A DNA stretch of 64,000 bases, from positions 806,001-870,000 of the forward strand of contig JAWZYV010016535.1 in the NCBI GenBank assembly GCA_038373885.1, written 5' to 3'. Shown here in pieces: positions 21,340 to 34,300 of the stretch (positions within the stretch are counted from its first letter, which is position 1; each line of letters begins with the position of its first letter). The notes beneath the pieces are model-generated. The model saw nothing but the letters and a program-made list of their open reading frames with translations. It was not told where the DNA came from and made no database searches. Source of the stretch: Cheiracanthium punctorium. Taxonomy: Eukaryota > Arthropoda > Arachnida > Araneae > Cheiracanthiidae. The translations under genes were made by a program, and so were the position numbers.

Positions 21340-24300
21340 GTTCCACAAGATTAATTTTTACAATAAACAGTAAATTAAAATGCCAATTTCATTAATTATG
21401 ACTATTATTTCTAGAATATTATTAAAAGAAAAATAGAAATGTCAGTATCATATGAATCTTTACTAAGTCTAACCATACCCTCATTTTACCTTACCTCATA
21501 AAAAAAAAGAAAGAAAGAAAACAAAAATAGAAATAGTAATTTTATTCTTTCTTTTTATATATAATCCAGTTCTGATGTCTCTACTAATATGTATCAAAAT
21601 GTAAATGCTTTACCTAATTATAAAGAATCTAGAGAAAGTTTTTCAATATCACTTGTTAATCGGCGGTATGCTTAGAGCAATAACAATAAGTTTTGCACGC
21701 ATTAATGTTGTTGAAATATCCAAAAACTTCATTAGATATACTTGTTATGTTTTCAAAATATATTGCTATAGAAAAAAATAATGAAACTTCTAAATTTTTA
21801 TTGTGTAAAGTTATTTTTCAATATACCCTCATTTTCCCTCATACCACTATTTTCCTCCACCTGACCCTTTAAATTAACATAATGTTTTGTAACTGATAGT
21901 TAAATCAATTTTTAATGCAGACTTTGGTATTAATACATTATATTTGATATTCTTCAACCCATTTTACTTTATCCACAGATGAAGATCAAGAACGAAGATA
22001 AAGATCAGTTATTGAAGGGTTTTTACTATCAACATTTTGAAGAGACTAATGTATCATTTTTTAAAGAGATTCATAGGAGAGTTTTCTGAATCAGTCATTT
22101 TTAATCCTTGTTTCTGTGAAATCTTTAATAGAACTTTGTTTAAATAGACTGCTCTTGTATTTAAACATTCATACATTTACAGTCCAAGATTAATATTTAT
22201 CTGATTAATGATGTAACATGAATTCAAACCGTCTTATGTCAAGCATACATTTACAAATAAAGGCTGGTGTTACATTTTTTTAAAGCTACCATCTTTGCTT
22301 TTTCTGAGTTGTTGTTTATCAGTTAATTTTTATTAGTAAATAATTTTTCTCTTTTGTCATAGAAAATTCTTCTGGTGTGTTCATTCGTATTTAAAAACAA
22401 TTTGAAATACCTATGTATTTTTATTTCTATATCTGTATTTTTTTACTCAACTTTAAAATTGAAACTGATTTCTACTAATATAAAGGAGAACAGTATATGA
22501 CAAAACTTTATATAGATAGGTAAATCTTATTGTTTAGTTTTGTATCTGTATTTAGGCTTAAAATTAGAGCATTAGTTAACTGTACTTTATGATGTAATAA
22601 TCAGTGTTGTTTTTTTTTTTTTCCCCTCCGTCGTCTTCTCTGTTAAGTAATAACAAACAAGTTAGATATACTTTCAATTTAACTAAAGAAAAATCAAATT
22701 TTATAATTCAACATTAAAAATGTTCAGATTCACAAAATGTTTAGATATACAAATACTCCCAGAGAAAAAAAAAATGCTGATAATAACCATAAGATAAGTA
22801 TAAAAGCTAATTATTATGCATTTTTTTAAAGCTTTGTTTGCTGATTTAGGTATATATATATATATTAAAAATAAGTAAAGGTTTTCTTTCTTTTAACATT
22901 TTTATGTAGACAGCAAATAGATATGTTTTATCTAATACCTAATAAATAGTACCATTTAATAGCAGCTTCTAATGTATTTTTAGTATGTGATTAGTATAGA
23001 AATTTAAATTGCTAGTCATAATCATTTACAATGTTTCTTAAATACTTTCCCTTCCTGAAACTGTAGAAAATTTAAGATATTTTTTAGTATAATGTTAATA
23101 AAATGATTGAAAATTGTTTTATTAAAAAAATTTGTTTCAATAAAATAGGTTATGTTTAAAATATTTTGAATAAAATAAGTAACATAAAAATGTATTAACA
23201 CAAAATAATTTATATTTACTTAAAAAAAAAAAATAAGTGGACTATATATATAAATACTTTTAAAATATTTCTTATTATGGTAAATTCTTTAATTTGAATC
23301 TTTATACTATAAGAGCTTTGCACCCATTTTATTTTATTAATACATAGTCATCATCCTTTTTTTTTTTTAATCTCCTTAGTATTAGAAATTTTACTTAATC
23401 TGATACCAAAGAATGCAAAATTTGAAAGAATTTCCAAAGAATGAAATGTACTTTTCATTAAAACAACAACCAAAATCCCTTGTCTTTAATTCCTGTTCCA
23501 TCATAAATAAAACTGTAGTAAGTAAGTTAAAAGAAATGATAGTTCATTGAACTTATGGCTATGTTGATTTGAGAATAAAACAGGTTTTTAAAAAATATGG
23601 ATTTGACTCTGAAGAAAAATATCTTGATCAAACTCCATTTTGGCATGAAAAATGACGCTAACCTTAATTTTGGTCCTACAATTACAATTAAATACATTAC
23701 AATAAAAGAATATATTTCATGCCATAAATGTATACCAGTTTACTATTACTTGGTACTTAAAATAAGTTCATTATATAGCCTGTGGAAAAGAAGTACACAT
23801 TAGAAATTACATTGAAAGGTTTAAGATAATCATCTCTGAATGATTATTTCTTTTGATTTCTTACAAAACACTTAATTTTAGTTAAAGCTGTGCATGAAGA
23901 CAACAATTTTATGAGTAATTATCATTTTAAGAATTTTTAATCATCATAATAAAGTTTATTACAGTTAAACCTTTATTAAGCAGACCTCATGCGGCTTAAA
24001 AATATTTCCTGGTCTGTAGAAATGCATCTTTATTCATGGAAACATACCTTTAGTAGGAAAAGGTGTTGGTTAATTTGAGATATTTATTTTACTAAATAAT
24101 TACTTTTATCTGAAGAAAACTCTATAGACACTGAGCAATGATATTAAGTGTATTTTAATTACAGTGAACTCTCAGTATTTGTAAATGCTTTTAATCGACT
24201 AACTTAAGATTACATCTGATATCTGATCTTGCACTTAAGATACAAACAATTTTTCATTTTGACTTTCCTTTATAAAATCTCATGAAATTTTAGGATATCA

Positions 24301-25432
24301 AACTATCAACAAATTTTATGAATAACTGAAATAAGCTTTAGCCGAAAATATTACAATTGCATATGGATGGTTCATAAAGCATTAAAGCACATTTATGGTC
24401 AATAAATTGTTATATTGTTAGAGAAATATATATTTTATTCAGAACAGACTGTGTCCAAACACAAAAGATAACATATCGACAAGCTACTAGATAAGATTTA
24501 CAAGGATAATATTTTGTTTAACAGCTATGAAAAAGTTATTTCAGCTGTTTGGTTATTTGCATATTGTTAACATTAGTTTTCAGTGAAACACAATATCGTC
24601 AAATATATAATATGTGTATTGTGAGAAATCCTTAGTTCCAAACTATGTGTATTAGAGGAAATGTACTGTATTTTAAAATGTCTTAACCTAATTTTTTTAT
24701 ATTAATATTTGAATAAAAATGCAACTAACATTTTCATAGTAAATACATTAGAATTGAAAATTTATATAAATTTTAGAAATATTTTTCCATTTATGAAGTT
24801 TAATTCGTTAATGACAGTTTAAATTTCAAATAATTTATTCATTTCAAATTTAATATTTTTTTTTTTGTTAAAGCTAAACTCTTGAAAATTTATTTATTTA
24901 TTTTTCGTTATGAATTACTAATCTAAAACAAAACAATAACTATTGTATGGCTTTCTGTCCCTCCCCCACCATCTTTTGATAATATAAATAGGTGATTTTC
25001 TTTCTTTTTTTTTTTTTCAAATTAGCATTGTATGTTAAATTAAACATTGTTGGAATCAAACCTTGAAGATTAATAACTATATTTATAAATATCTTATGTC
25101 TTACATGCTTGTTCGCATCTATTAATACATTAACTTGTTTTAAATTGAATAAAATAACATCATGCATTAGAATTCTGTGTACATATTTAATGGAAATAAA
25201 AGTCATTGTAATCAGTTAATTAAAAAAAAATCATAATAAGAAAAAAAAATTGAAAAAAAAAAATAGAATTATATTTATGGTGTAGACAGTATTTTATTTA
25301 ACTTTTAGTTTACATTATTGCTGTATTTGCTTGTTTAAAACATTACCTGCTTGGAGCTGAATATTTGATTTTGAATTTTATATATTTATGTATTTGAATT
25401 CAACATGTGTACTTATATTCTTAAATTTTTAG
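21340..25432. other. AT-rich sequence upstream of the first finger exon
   Basis: No gene is supported apart from a possible short terminal exon at 21979. The stretch is strongly AT-rich with many short A and T runs and is probably intron or 3' UTR of the zinc-finger locus. Confidence 0.5.
21979..22275 (+). CDS. Possible short alternative terminal exon (no finger)
   Basis: A good acceptor (pyrimidine tract ending TTTATCCACAG, AG at 21977-21978) is followed by sequence that, in the phase 1 used by the finger exons, reads EDQERR and then a stop at 21999-22001. An AATAAA signal lies at about 22256. This would give a terminal exon with a seven-codon tail (including the split codon) and a 3' UTR of about 270 bases. 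Some BTB/zinc-finger genes have a finger-less isoform of this kind. The evidence is only the acceptor, phase and poly(A) signal, any of which could occur by chance in AT-rich sequence. Confidence 0.25.
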
Positions 25433-25653
25433 GAATTGTGCCATATCTTGCACCAAAGACAAGAAAAACTTATCAGAGGAAATCTTTATTTCTGTGTGTT
25501 GAGTGTAATTATACAAGTACTAACAAGTCTCATTTTACAAGACATACTATGCGACATACTGGAGAACGTCCTTATATGTGCTCTTTGTGTGGCAAGGGAT
25601 TTATAACTGGTCATCATCTACGTTATCATATCAGCAATGTTCATGAAAAATAG
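25433..25653 (+). CDS. C2H2 zinc-finger alternative 3' exon A
   Basis: This exon encodes the DNA-binding tail of a transcription factor of BTB/zinc-finger type. It begins after the acceptor TTAAATTTTTAG (AG at 25431-25432) in phase 1, so its first two bases finish a split codon, and it ends at TAG 25651-25653. About 30 residues precede two C2H2 fingers. Finger 1 is CVECNYTSTNKSHFTRHTMRH (CX2CX12HX3H). After the linker TGERPY, finger 2 is CSLCGKGFITGHHLRYHISNVH (CX2CX12HX4H). The exon has no start codon of its own that makes sense. A poly(A) signal AATAAA is at 25791-25796. The same phase and design as 30746 and 44793 suggest mutually exclusive terminal exons of one gene. Resemblance to lola or broad is inferred from architecture, since the BTB part is not in the window. 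Confidence 0.85.
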
Positions 25654-28600
25654 CAGATTTTTTTTTTGTATATTTAAGTAAATTATTTAAATATCATGTT
25701 TATATATAAAGAAAATTATTTATTGAATGTTTATTGAATGTTATCAGTGTGATACACTGCATCTGAAATGTTGTTATATAGAAATGTTTTAATAAACTAT
25801 ACAAAATTTTTATTTATTTGTAGAATTTAATTCAGTTAGTTTAATAAAATGCATTCATGTGTTTTTTTATTTTTATATAGTTTAGCAAAAGAAATTTTGG
25901 CAAATTAAACTAAAAAATATATTTGAATAACATTTTCTTGCAAAACATTTTATGTCACAACACTGCAAAAATTACTATATTGTTTGAGTCCTGTCAATTT
26001 TTTTTCAAACTGAAAAAATAGAACATGCCCTATTGATTATGTAAATAAAGAACAATAAAATTGAAACTTTTGCATTGGTGAGTTTAATTTATTTGTAGCA
26101 TAACTAATTTGAAGTTTATTAGAAAAAGAAATTAGAATAAAAAGAAGCGAGAGTAGAATAAGCTTTGGAACATTCAAAATAATCTAATAAACAGAAAATG
26201 AGAGTACAAAATGAAAGTAAAATTGTGGTTAGCTTGTAAATTTTAAGTTTTCTTAAAAGTTCCGGTGCTTGTGAATAAATTTTGTAGTAAAATAAAATTT
26301 AAATAAAAAAAATCATTTTTTAAATTAAAATTTTCTTTATGTAAGTGTATTTTAAGAAACATTTTTAAAGCTACATTTCGGAGATGAACATCAAAGTACA
26401 CCACATTTTTCTTGTGATTTGTCGATATATGTAATTTGAGTTTTGATGTATGTGTATCTAAATATCAATACATACTCAAATGCTACTTCCTTGGAATTTC
26501 ATCATAAAGCAATAAGATTTTATATTTATGAAGTTAAGAAATTAAAGAAATGGATAAAACTTAGTTTGTATCAAGAAATTGAAAGGGGGAGGGAAATGTA
26601 GGCAAGCCATTCTTCCAGAAATTTACAAAACAATTTAATGAATAATTAAAAAAGGAATAATTGCTATTGAAAATATTGTACCAGTTGAACTAAGGTGTAT
26701 TATAATCTCAATATGTATGTGTGTGAGCGTATGTCATTTAAATAAATGTTACAGTTTCAGTAATTAACAGCCTTTTGCATCAAATTTTAAATATTTATAT
26801 CTATAATCTAAAAGCTTAAGTTTTTTTTAAAATAAAATTCCACAAAATAATTTTAATATTTTATAACCTGTGGGAAGTTATTATTAAAAGAGCAATTTAG
26901 AGATATTAATCTGTATCAAATACAATAAAAATACTATTTTATTGAGATTTGTGCCAGCTTGCTTTTTGCCAGAAATGATGGATATGATTTTTTACAGAAT
27001 CTCCCAAAATTACATTAATAGTGGAGGTTGATTGGTATTGAGACCCTTAGCCAGTGGCCTGTACATTAATAGTGCTAAAATATTTTGAGGCTTTACCCAA
27101 AATCTTAGTAAGTAGTCTCATAGTTCGGTGACTTTTGTTGTTTCATTGCCAAATTTAGTGGCAAAAGAAGGTCCTCAAAACTAGTCATTTTGATAATATG
27201 TTAATTTGTCATTTGTGAACAGACAAACTAATTAACTGATTTACATACAACATAATGCAAAGTTTGCAGAAGCAAACCATGTAAAACATATTTTGCTCCA
27301 ATGCAAGATGTTGATTGTGGGAAATATCTTATTGCAATAGTTTTATTTTCTTTTTTGCTATTCAGTTATGCATGTTCAAGAGAGAAAAGGTGTGCCCGAA
27401 ATTATTTTATAATTAGCCTATTTGGTATTATTTATCTTTTTTTTAAAGTTTGTTTTATTCTAACGAATTCTTTAGATTTCATAATGGATGAAAAGCATTT
27501 ACTATGCATTTTAAAAAAAGGTGGAGAGGGGGATTAAAATTTTAATTAATAAGTGAAACATATTTAAATGCATTGGAACAAAATATCTCACAAAGTTAAA
27601 AATAATAATTATAATTATTCATTAGTAATTTATTTACTAACAAAATTATTTCAATGGTATTTTAACACATCGTTTTATTTAATGGAATTTACTATGTTTT
27701 GGTAAAAATTTACATTACAAAAAATTCAAAATGTTAACTTTACTAAAATGTACCTTATAATTATTTTTCAGAAAGCAGAAATTCTTATAATATCGAGGTA
27801 AGAAAGTAAATAGCTTTGATTTTTCAAATTAAGTTCTTAGATAAAATCTCTTGGGCTTGAATTACAAATTTTCAAACTTGGGCCTACTAATATTATCCCA
27901 AACTCATCTCTGTAAGATTGGCCAAATGGATTGAACACTCGAGTGTAGAGTTACTGGTTTGAAACTTGTAGCTCATGTGATCATTTTCATATGCATTGCT
28001 TAAATATTTTGATAATCAAAAATGTTTGCAATTAAAAACTTTTTATACTTCAATTAACTTCATAGATATCAGGTAAATAAAACAAAAACTTATTCTGTTC
28101 ATTAATTTTTTATTTTAATAATTTTATTTTTAGAATTAGTTATTTAAAAATTGTAGTTACAAGACTTATTTTTCTTTCCTTATATGATGTCATAAAGTGC
28201 ATCAGCTTATTTTGTGATTATTTTTATTATTTATGCAATTTTATTAATACTATACACATTTAAATCGTGCCTAAAAAACTGATATAACTCTATTTAATTT
28301 TCAGTGTACCAATGTGTATCATCTGCAGTTTATGGTCAATAATAAATGTTTATGAAATTAAGAATGCATTCAATGATTCTGTATTGCTAAATATTGACAT
28401 ATCTAGTACTTTTAACAGATTCATCAAATTAACTTATTGAATTGCTTACTTAATATTTTTAGAGTTGATTTTTTGAAAATTCATTACACCAGGAAATTGT
28501 GTTATATTATATATGTAGTTTCATATTTCTTTTTTTTTGGGGGGGGGGGGAGTCTCTTATACATGTTATTTTTGTTGTACTTGTTTCAAAAACTTTTTAT

Positions 28601-30745
28601 TGCTGTTGTGTATATATTAATGATAGCATTAATTTCAGTTTTATTTCTTAAGTTCTATTAATCTGCCCTATGGTGGCTCATGGGTTATTTAAATGTAGGC
28701 TCACAAAACAAATTTAAAAAATTAAATATGTAGATATGATGCAACTTACACGTTGAAATATATCTGCGTTTTCAGCAGTTAAAGGAAAACAATGCATGCA
28801 ACTTCTATAAGTAAATAAATAAATAATCTCTAGTCTTACATTTTGCCATCTGGGTAAGTTTTAGCAAATGTGTTGGCTTGAGAAATTTTATTTCAACTTT
28901 TCTTTCCAGAGACAATGTTGAAAAATGTAATTACTTTAGCTCCAAAACACTTATTTTACTAACATCTTAATTATTTAGACTAGTTCATAAAAATATTATA
29001 CTAAAAAATGATAAAAATAAAGAAAATAGGAAAAAATGGATTAACAAATGAACGTAACAAACCAAGGGAGAATTTGGATGAGATAACAAAAAAAAAAAAA
29101 AAAAAATTGGTCTGTTCGCACAAAATTATATAAGCAGCTCCTAACTACTCCTGAGACTCAATCCACTTCTGTTCTCAGAGTGTGGTTCAGAAGGGCGTTT
29201 CGTTGATTGCATGTGCAATCAAGGAAAGATCTGATGTTTTCCACTGTAGTAATCTACAATAGGGTACATTAGCTATGATAAGTGTATTTAATAATGGTGT
29301 CGGGGGGGGGGGGGGGGGGGAGACACTTATGTTTTAAATTTACAGAAATTTAGAAATGTACTTAATATTTAAAAAAAAAATAATTTATTAATGGGTTTAT
29401 TTTGTATTTTTTCCTTTGGTGATTCACCCAAAAACTTATGTTTTAAATTTCAGAAATTTAGAAGTGCACTGAATATTAAAAAAATTTAATTTGTTAATGG
29501 GTTTATTTCGTATTTTTTCCTTTGGGGATTCACGCTCTCGTGTGCTCAAATAGAGGAGCCACCACTGCTATACCCTTTTAAGAATTGGTGTACAAATAAA
29601 TGTATTAATGAATAATTTGTTTATTTTAAATGATAATTTATTTTGAATTTGGATTTTTATATGTTTATTCTAAATTCTACTTTATTGTTTGATTGAGTCA
29701 TTAATTTTATAATTTATTTTTTCATCATTTATAATAACAATAAGTTAAAATACTATTATATTTAATTTTTAGCTTTAGAATAAAGAAGGAAATGGTTGTA
29801 AATTTAGAAAATCTTATCTATTATAAAATAAACTGAACATATTACATTTTATTACTGGGCAAGAATATTTAGTGTAGTTTTAAACCAGTGTCAGCATGGT
29901 CTCTGTATAAAATAATTTTTAAAAATGTTTTGCCACAACAGAAATTTTTAAAAATGATTAACATTTATAAAAAAGAAAATAGTGAAAATATCAGTTGGCT
30001 TATCTAAAATTTTCACATGTACAAAAATAAAGTATATGTAAGTCTTTAATGTACTTAGTTTACATAAATATCATGTAACTAAAAGTTCATAAAATTTCCA
30101 ATATGCATAAGTGGATTGACTTTTCCTGTTTGATTTAGTTAAAAACAAGAGCAACAAAGCTGATGTTCTAATATTAAAACACTTTGTAATAAATTTGACA
30201 ACTAAAACCCATGAAGATTCATGCAGTGGTTACTGTTAAATGTTATCCCTATAATAAGTTGTTAATTAACAAATGCTACTGATATCTGATTAAAAAAATA
30301 AAATTAAAAAAAGATTAATTTTGCCAGTATGTTTTTTAAATGCCACCCCATTTATCTAGAATATATAAAACATCCTTTTATTCTGCAAACTCTTTTTAGT
30401 TTGCTAAATAAATATATCTTTAAAGGCACCTGCTTTTTAAATTATTTAAGAGTCAAACTAATATATAAGGAGAAAGAATCTCTTTCCTAAAATATTTCTT
30501 CTTTTTCATATTTATAAAATTATGTGATAAGTACGATTGTTATAATTATGTGTTTAAAGTAACAGTAAATAAATACTTACCAATAAATATTAATTGTGAG
30601 TTGAATTTGTAAATTTCTTTCATGCATTGACACATTTCAATTTTACTTTTCAGTTTTTAAAATCAAAGCCTAAGAAATTCCTTAAAATGTTTTTATTTTA
30701 TGTAGAGACAAAAAGGTTACAACTGAATATAATTTATTATTCCAG
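25654..30745. other. AT-rich sequence between finger exons A and B
   Basis: It begins with the 3' UTR of exon A and then shows no supported gene. It contains a G19 run (29302-29320) directly before a duplicated block of about 109 bp: ACTTATGTTTTAAATTT starts at 29325 and 29434, ending near 29535. Small frames in this stretch show no domain. Confidence 0.5.
29325..29535. repeat. Tandem duplication, period about 109 bp
   Basis: Both copies contain AGAAATTTAGAA, TAATGGGTTTATTT and TATTTTTTCCTTTGG in the same order. The left copy abuts a run of 19 G. Confidence 0.8.
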
Positions 30746-30993
30746 GTATCTACTGTTGCAAAGCCTGCCAAAGAGTGTTCATCTCATTTGAAGACAGTAA
30801 AGAACATTCAAAACTATGTGAAAAAATTGGTCTTCCATTCTCATGTATTTACTGTGCCTACACTACTAAATTTAAAGCTAATTTTTCTAGACATATGATG
30901 AGGCACACTGGAGATCGGCCTTTTAAATGCCAAAAATGCAATAAGGGTTTCATCACAAAGCACCATTTACAGTATCATTTGAAATCTCATTGA
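30746..30993 (+). CDS. C2H2 zinc-finger alternative 3' exon B
   Basis: This is the DNA-binding tail of the same presumed BTB/zinc-finger gene. The acceptor TTATTATTCCAG ends at 30745, and the exon opens in phase 1 as in exon A. Its start carries an atypical finger, CCKACQRVFISFEDSKEHSKLC (C2HC style). Then come CIYCAYTTKFKANFSRHMMRH, the linker TGDRPF and CQKCNKGFITKHHLQYHLKSH before TGA 30991-30993. The last two fingers closely follow exon A (RHTGxRPxxC, KGFITxHHLxYH), which points to exon duplication within the locus. The usable coding part starts at the acceptor, not at an internal ATG. Confidence 0.85.
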
Positions 30994-31027
30994 TTTACAT
31001 TTTTTAAGGTATTTTATTTGCTACGAG

Positions 31028-31032
<5 letters not shown>

Positions 31033-31061
<29 letters not shown>
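31033..31061. repeat. TA microsatellite
   Basis: About fourteen uninterrupted TA units in the 3' flank of exon B. Confidence 0.95.
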
Positions 31062-31063
<2 letters not shown>

Positions 31064-31141
31064 TTCTGGCATTTAAACAAATTTTCCATTACAATAGATG
31101 CCACTTAATGTGATTACAGTTATTTCTATTAATGATCAATG

Positions 31142-31309
31142 CAAGGGCAAGTCCAGAAACTTTTTTTGGAGGGGGATGCAAATCCCGAATACTCATTTTA
31201 TCTAGGATTAGATAGCCCACTTCATTTTAGTAAAAGCCCTTTTGCCTTGTGTAAATATATTTTTCTTGTAGCACATGCCCCCCTGTGCCCTCCTTTGGAT
31301 CCACCCTTG
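31142..31309. mobile_element. Possible hAT-like MITE
   Basis: CAAGGGCAAGTCCAG at the left and the inverse of CAAGGGTGGATCCAAAGG at the right; a GGAGGGGGATGC block is answered by GCATGCCCCCC-like sequence inside. No matching 8-bp duplication was found, so the call rests on the ends alone. Confidence 0.5.
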
Positions 31310-34300
31310 GGTCCAAAGATGATAAAATGTTATTAAAGAGAACAGGACTAATTTAGTTCTGCACTGAAGTCTTGTTTTATTTAATGTTTTTTTTTTATTT
31401 TAATACTACAGCATTTTCAGCTAACCAGTTTCTTAAAAAATTTAGAATTTAAATCAGTTTCTTATTAAAAATACTTGACTTCAAAGTAAAACAAAGCAGT
31501 TTGTTCTGTTTACTTTAGAAATGCTATAAATGTGTACTAATGAAAGAATAAGTTGTAAGTAACTGTTGCACAACAGTCTCAATTACCTAGAATCAATGTG
31601 CCTAGAATTTGTTGGAGAAAAACTTGTGAGTAAACCCTAGAATGTTAACTTAAAAGTTTTTATGGGAGCATTGTGTTCCCATACATGGACACTTGCATGC
31701 TTAGTTTTCAGTTTATTTCATTTTCGAATACAAAATTTGTAATCAGACAGTCGGTTGTTAATATGATACTGTTATGTTAACATGAAAAAAAAATGGCTAT
31801 TATGAATAACAATAATAAAAGAATAGACATAACAGATCACTGTAAGTGAAATTCTAGCACCACCACTGTTACCAGATGTCACCAGAACTGACTCAGCTCA
31901 TGTGACTGGTACCAGTCACATGAGCTATTTAAATGGATAGGCAATTTACTCCATTTTTGGTTATATCCCTTTAGGTGGTTGGAAGCTAAGTTCCCACAGA
32001 CAAAAATTAATGGCTGATCAAAGTTTCTTCAAATTCTAAAATAAAATTCTACTTCTTTGTTCTGTGTGTGGGTGCTTTAAAACTTGAGTACAAATGTAAA
32101 AATTTAATAGATACCAAACTGTTTTATATTTCTAAACTAAGATTAAATTGATCTAAGAGCTTGAATAAATACGAACTAGGGATTTTTTTCCTTATAAGTA
32201 ATAATAGACATATCTTTCCTCTCCGCCCCCCTCCCTCTCTTCTAGCGTATCAGTTCCCAACAGGTAGGACATCTCCCCCTTGGTAGGCAAGGAACATTTG
32301 CAGGGGGCATGAGAATAACATCCAAAGAGCAAGGGGTAATGTATGTTTAAAAAATCATCTTATTTATTCTTATTTTTACTCCAAAACATAATCTATCTTT
32401 GCTTAAAATTTTTATTCAAATTTTACCGATAACATTATTTTGTAGAAAAGGCGACTAAATGCTCATTGTTGAAGAGTAAAAAACTGTATGCTTGCTGAGG
32501 AATGTGTGGGAGAGAGGCATCATTCTTTGTGTGTGTGTGTGGGGGGGTAGTGTTAAAAGGTTAGGATGCACTGCTCTAGAGAACCCACAAAAATTTTGTA
32601 AAGTTGGCATCTCTGAATTGCAGCCCAATTGTTTCACTCCTAATGTTAACATTTTCATTGGAATAGCTAACTTTAAAATAATAAACTTTTCTTTGTAGTA
32701 GTTTGCTTCTTCAGTTGCTTAGCTTGGCTCACCACAAATATACCAGAATTCATTACTGAAAAAAAAAAAAAAAAAAAGTTTCAAGTAATGTAACACCAGT
32801 GGGCACTTACTTTACTTGCTTTTTTTTTTTTTTTTTTGAACTGTGCATGTAAAAAGCAATCTTCTGGCATTAAAATAATTCTTATTTGAACTAATAAGAA
32901 ACTACACCTACTATATTTCATTTTTGTGTGCTTAAAATAAATAATTGCTTTCATATTCTATTTCTAACATTATTATTATTACCATACTAACAGAATCTTT
33001 TTATTGCCACAAGTTGTTAAATTGATTAATCTAATAAAACTTCATTTCATTTCTAGCATTCTTAGACTCATATATATGAAACAAACAGAATATGAACATA
33101 CTGGCACTTTAAAAATATGCTGATTTTTAATGCTATTCTACCTATTTTATATTTTGTCTCCTTTATATCAGTGGCAACATTTCCATCTCCCTATAGAGGC
33201 AACAATGTATATTGTTGGAAAAATCAGAACTGTTTTGTGAGCTTTAGCCGTAGATGATACCTATTTTCAAACATTAATTCTTGGCTTCACACTTACAAAT
33301 TAAAGCAATTTTTCAAATTCCTTATTCCAGAAGAAAGAATGTATCCAAAAAAAGAGAAATAAAACCTGAAATTTTCAGTTTTAGCTGACAATATTTTGAA
33401 CTGCTTAGGGAATGAGTATTCTTAAGGCTTTTCTTTTCAGACATGAGCACTTCAGATTTAAAATTAAAATTTGAAGAATGTCACCAGTGACAAAAGTTTT
33501 ACAGCACAACTTGCAGCCATAATTCAATTTTCAAAGTATCTGAACTCATGACACCAAAATGACATAAATCTCACTTATGATATCTAACTTCATTACTCAA
33601 TTTGTTAATTCTTTTACTCTTGGAATATCAAATAAGGTTTCTGATATTACAATTACACACAATTCTAGAAAGAATTATTGGATTGCCCAGTGTCTTAGCA
33701 TAAAAAAATTAACTGAATGTGTGCATTGTGTCATTTATTTTATGTTTACTTATAAACAGAGGTGCGAACTACTACAGATTCTCCATAGTTCCTAAGGAAT
33801 TTTTAAAAAATTGATTTACTACAGACTACGGAAAAAGTGCATATTTTTATGGAATTTAAATATAAATTGATTTATTCTTTAAAATGGCTTGAAACTACAT
33901 TTTAGAAAAAAAAGCACCAAGAATTATTTGCACAACACCGAAAGCCTAAAACAAACATTTATCCCATGCATCGGTGCCAAATTATTTAAGTATGTTTATA
34001 TAAAATTTGAAGAACTATCCACCCCATGAATTGCAATTTGTTTTCCCAAAAGGTTTTAAATGAGGTATAATTAAGGTAAGTTTTCATTTATTTTTAAGTA
34101 AGATAATTTTTAATAGAGTTTAATTAAACTTTTTTTCAAGCTCTTAAAAACATGCCTGTATGACTGACTACTGACAAACATCAAAAACTACTGAAAATAT
34201 TCTCAATAACTACTGAAAGTTTCATTGAGGGTTGACATCTCTGTATAAATCAATTCTAATAAAAATGTCCATATTTTATACATAACTTAAATATTGATGT

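Noticed and set aside
27772..27797. A 26-base piece between an acceptor-like TTTTTCAG and a donor-like GTAAGAAA, possibly a microexon
   Set aside because: Such pairs arise often by chance in AT-rich sequence, and nothing in its coding text or surroundings links it to a gene.
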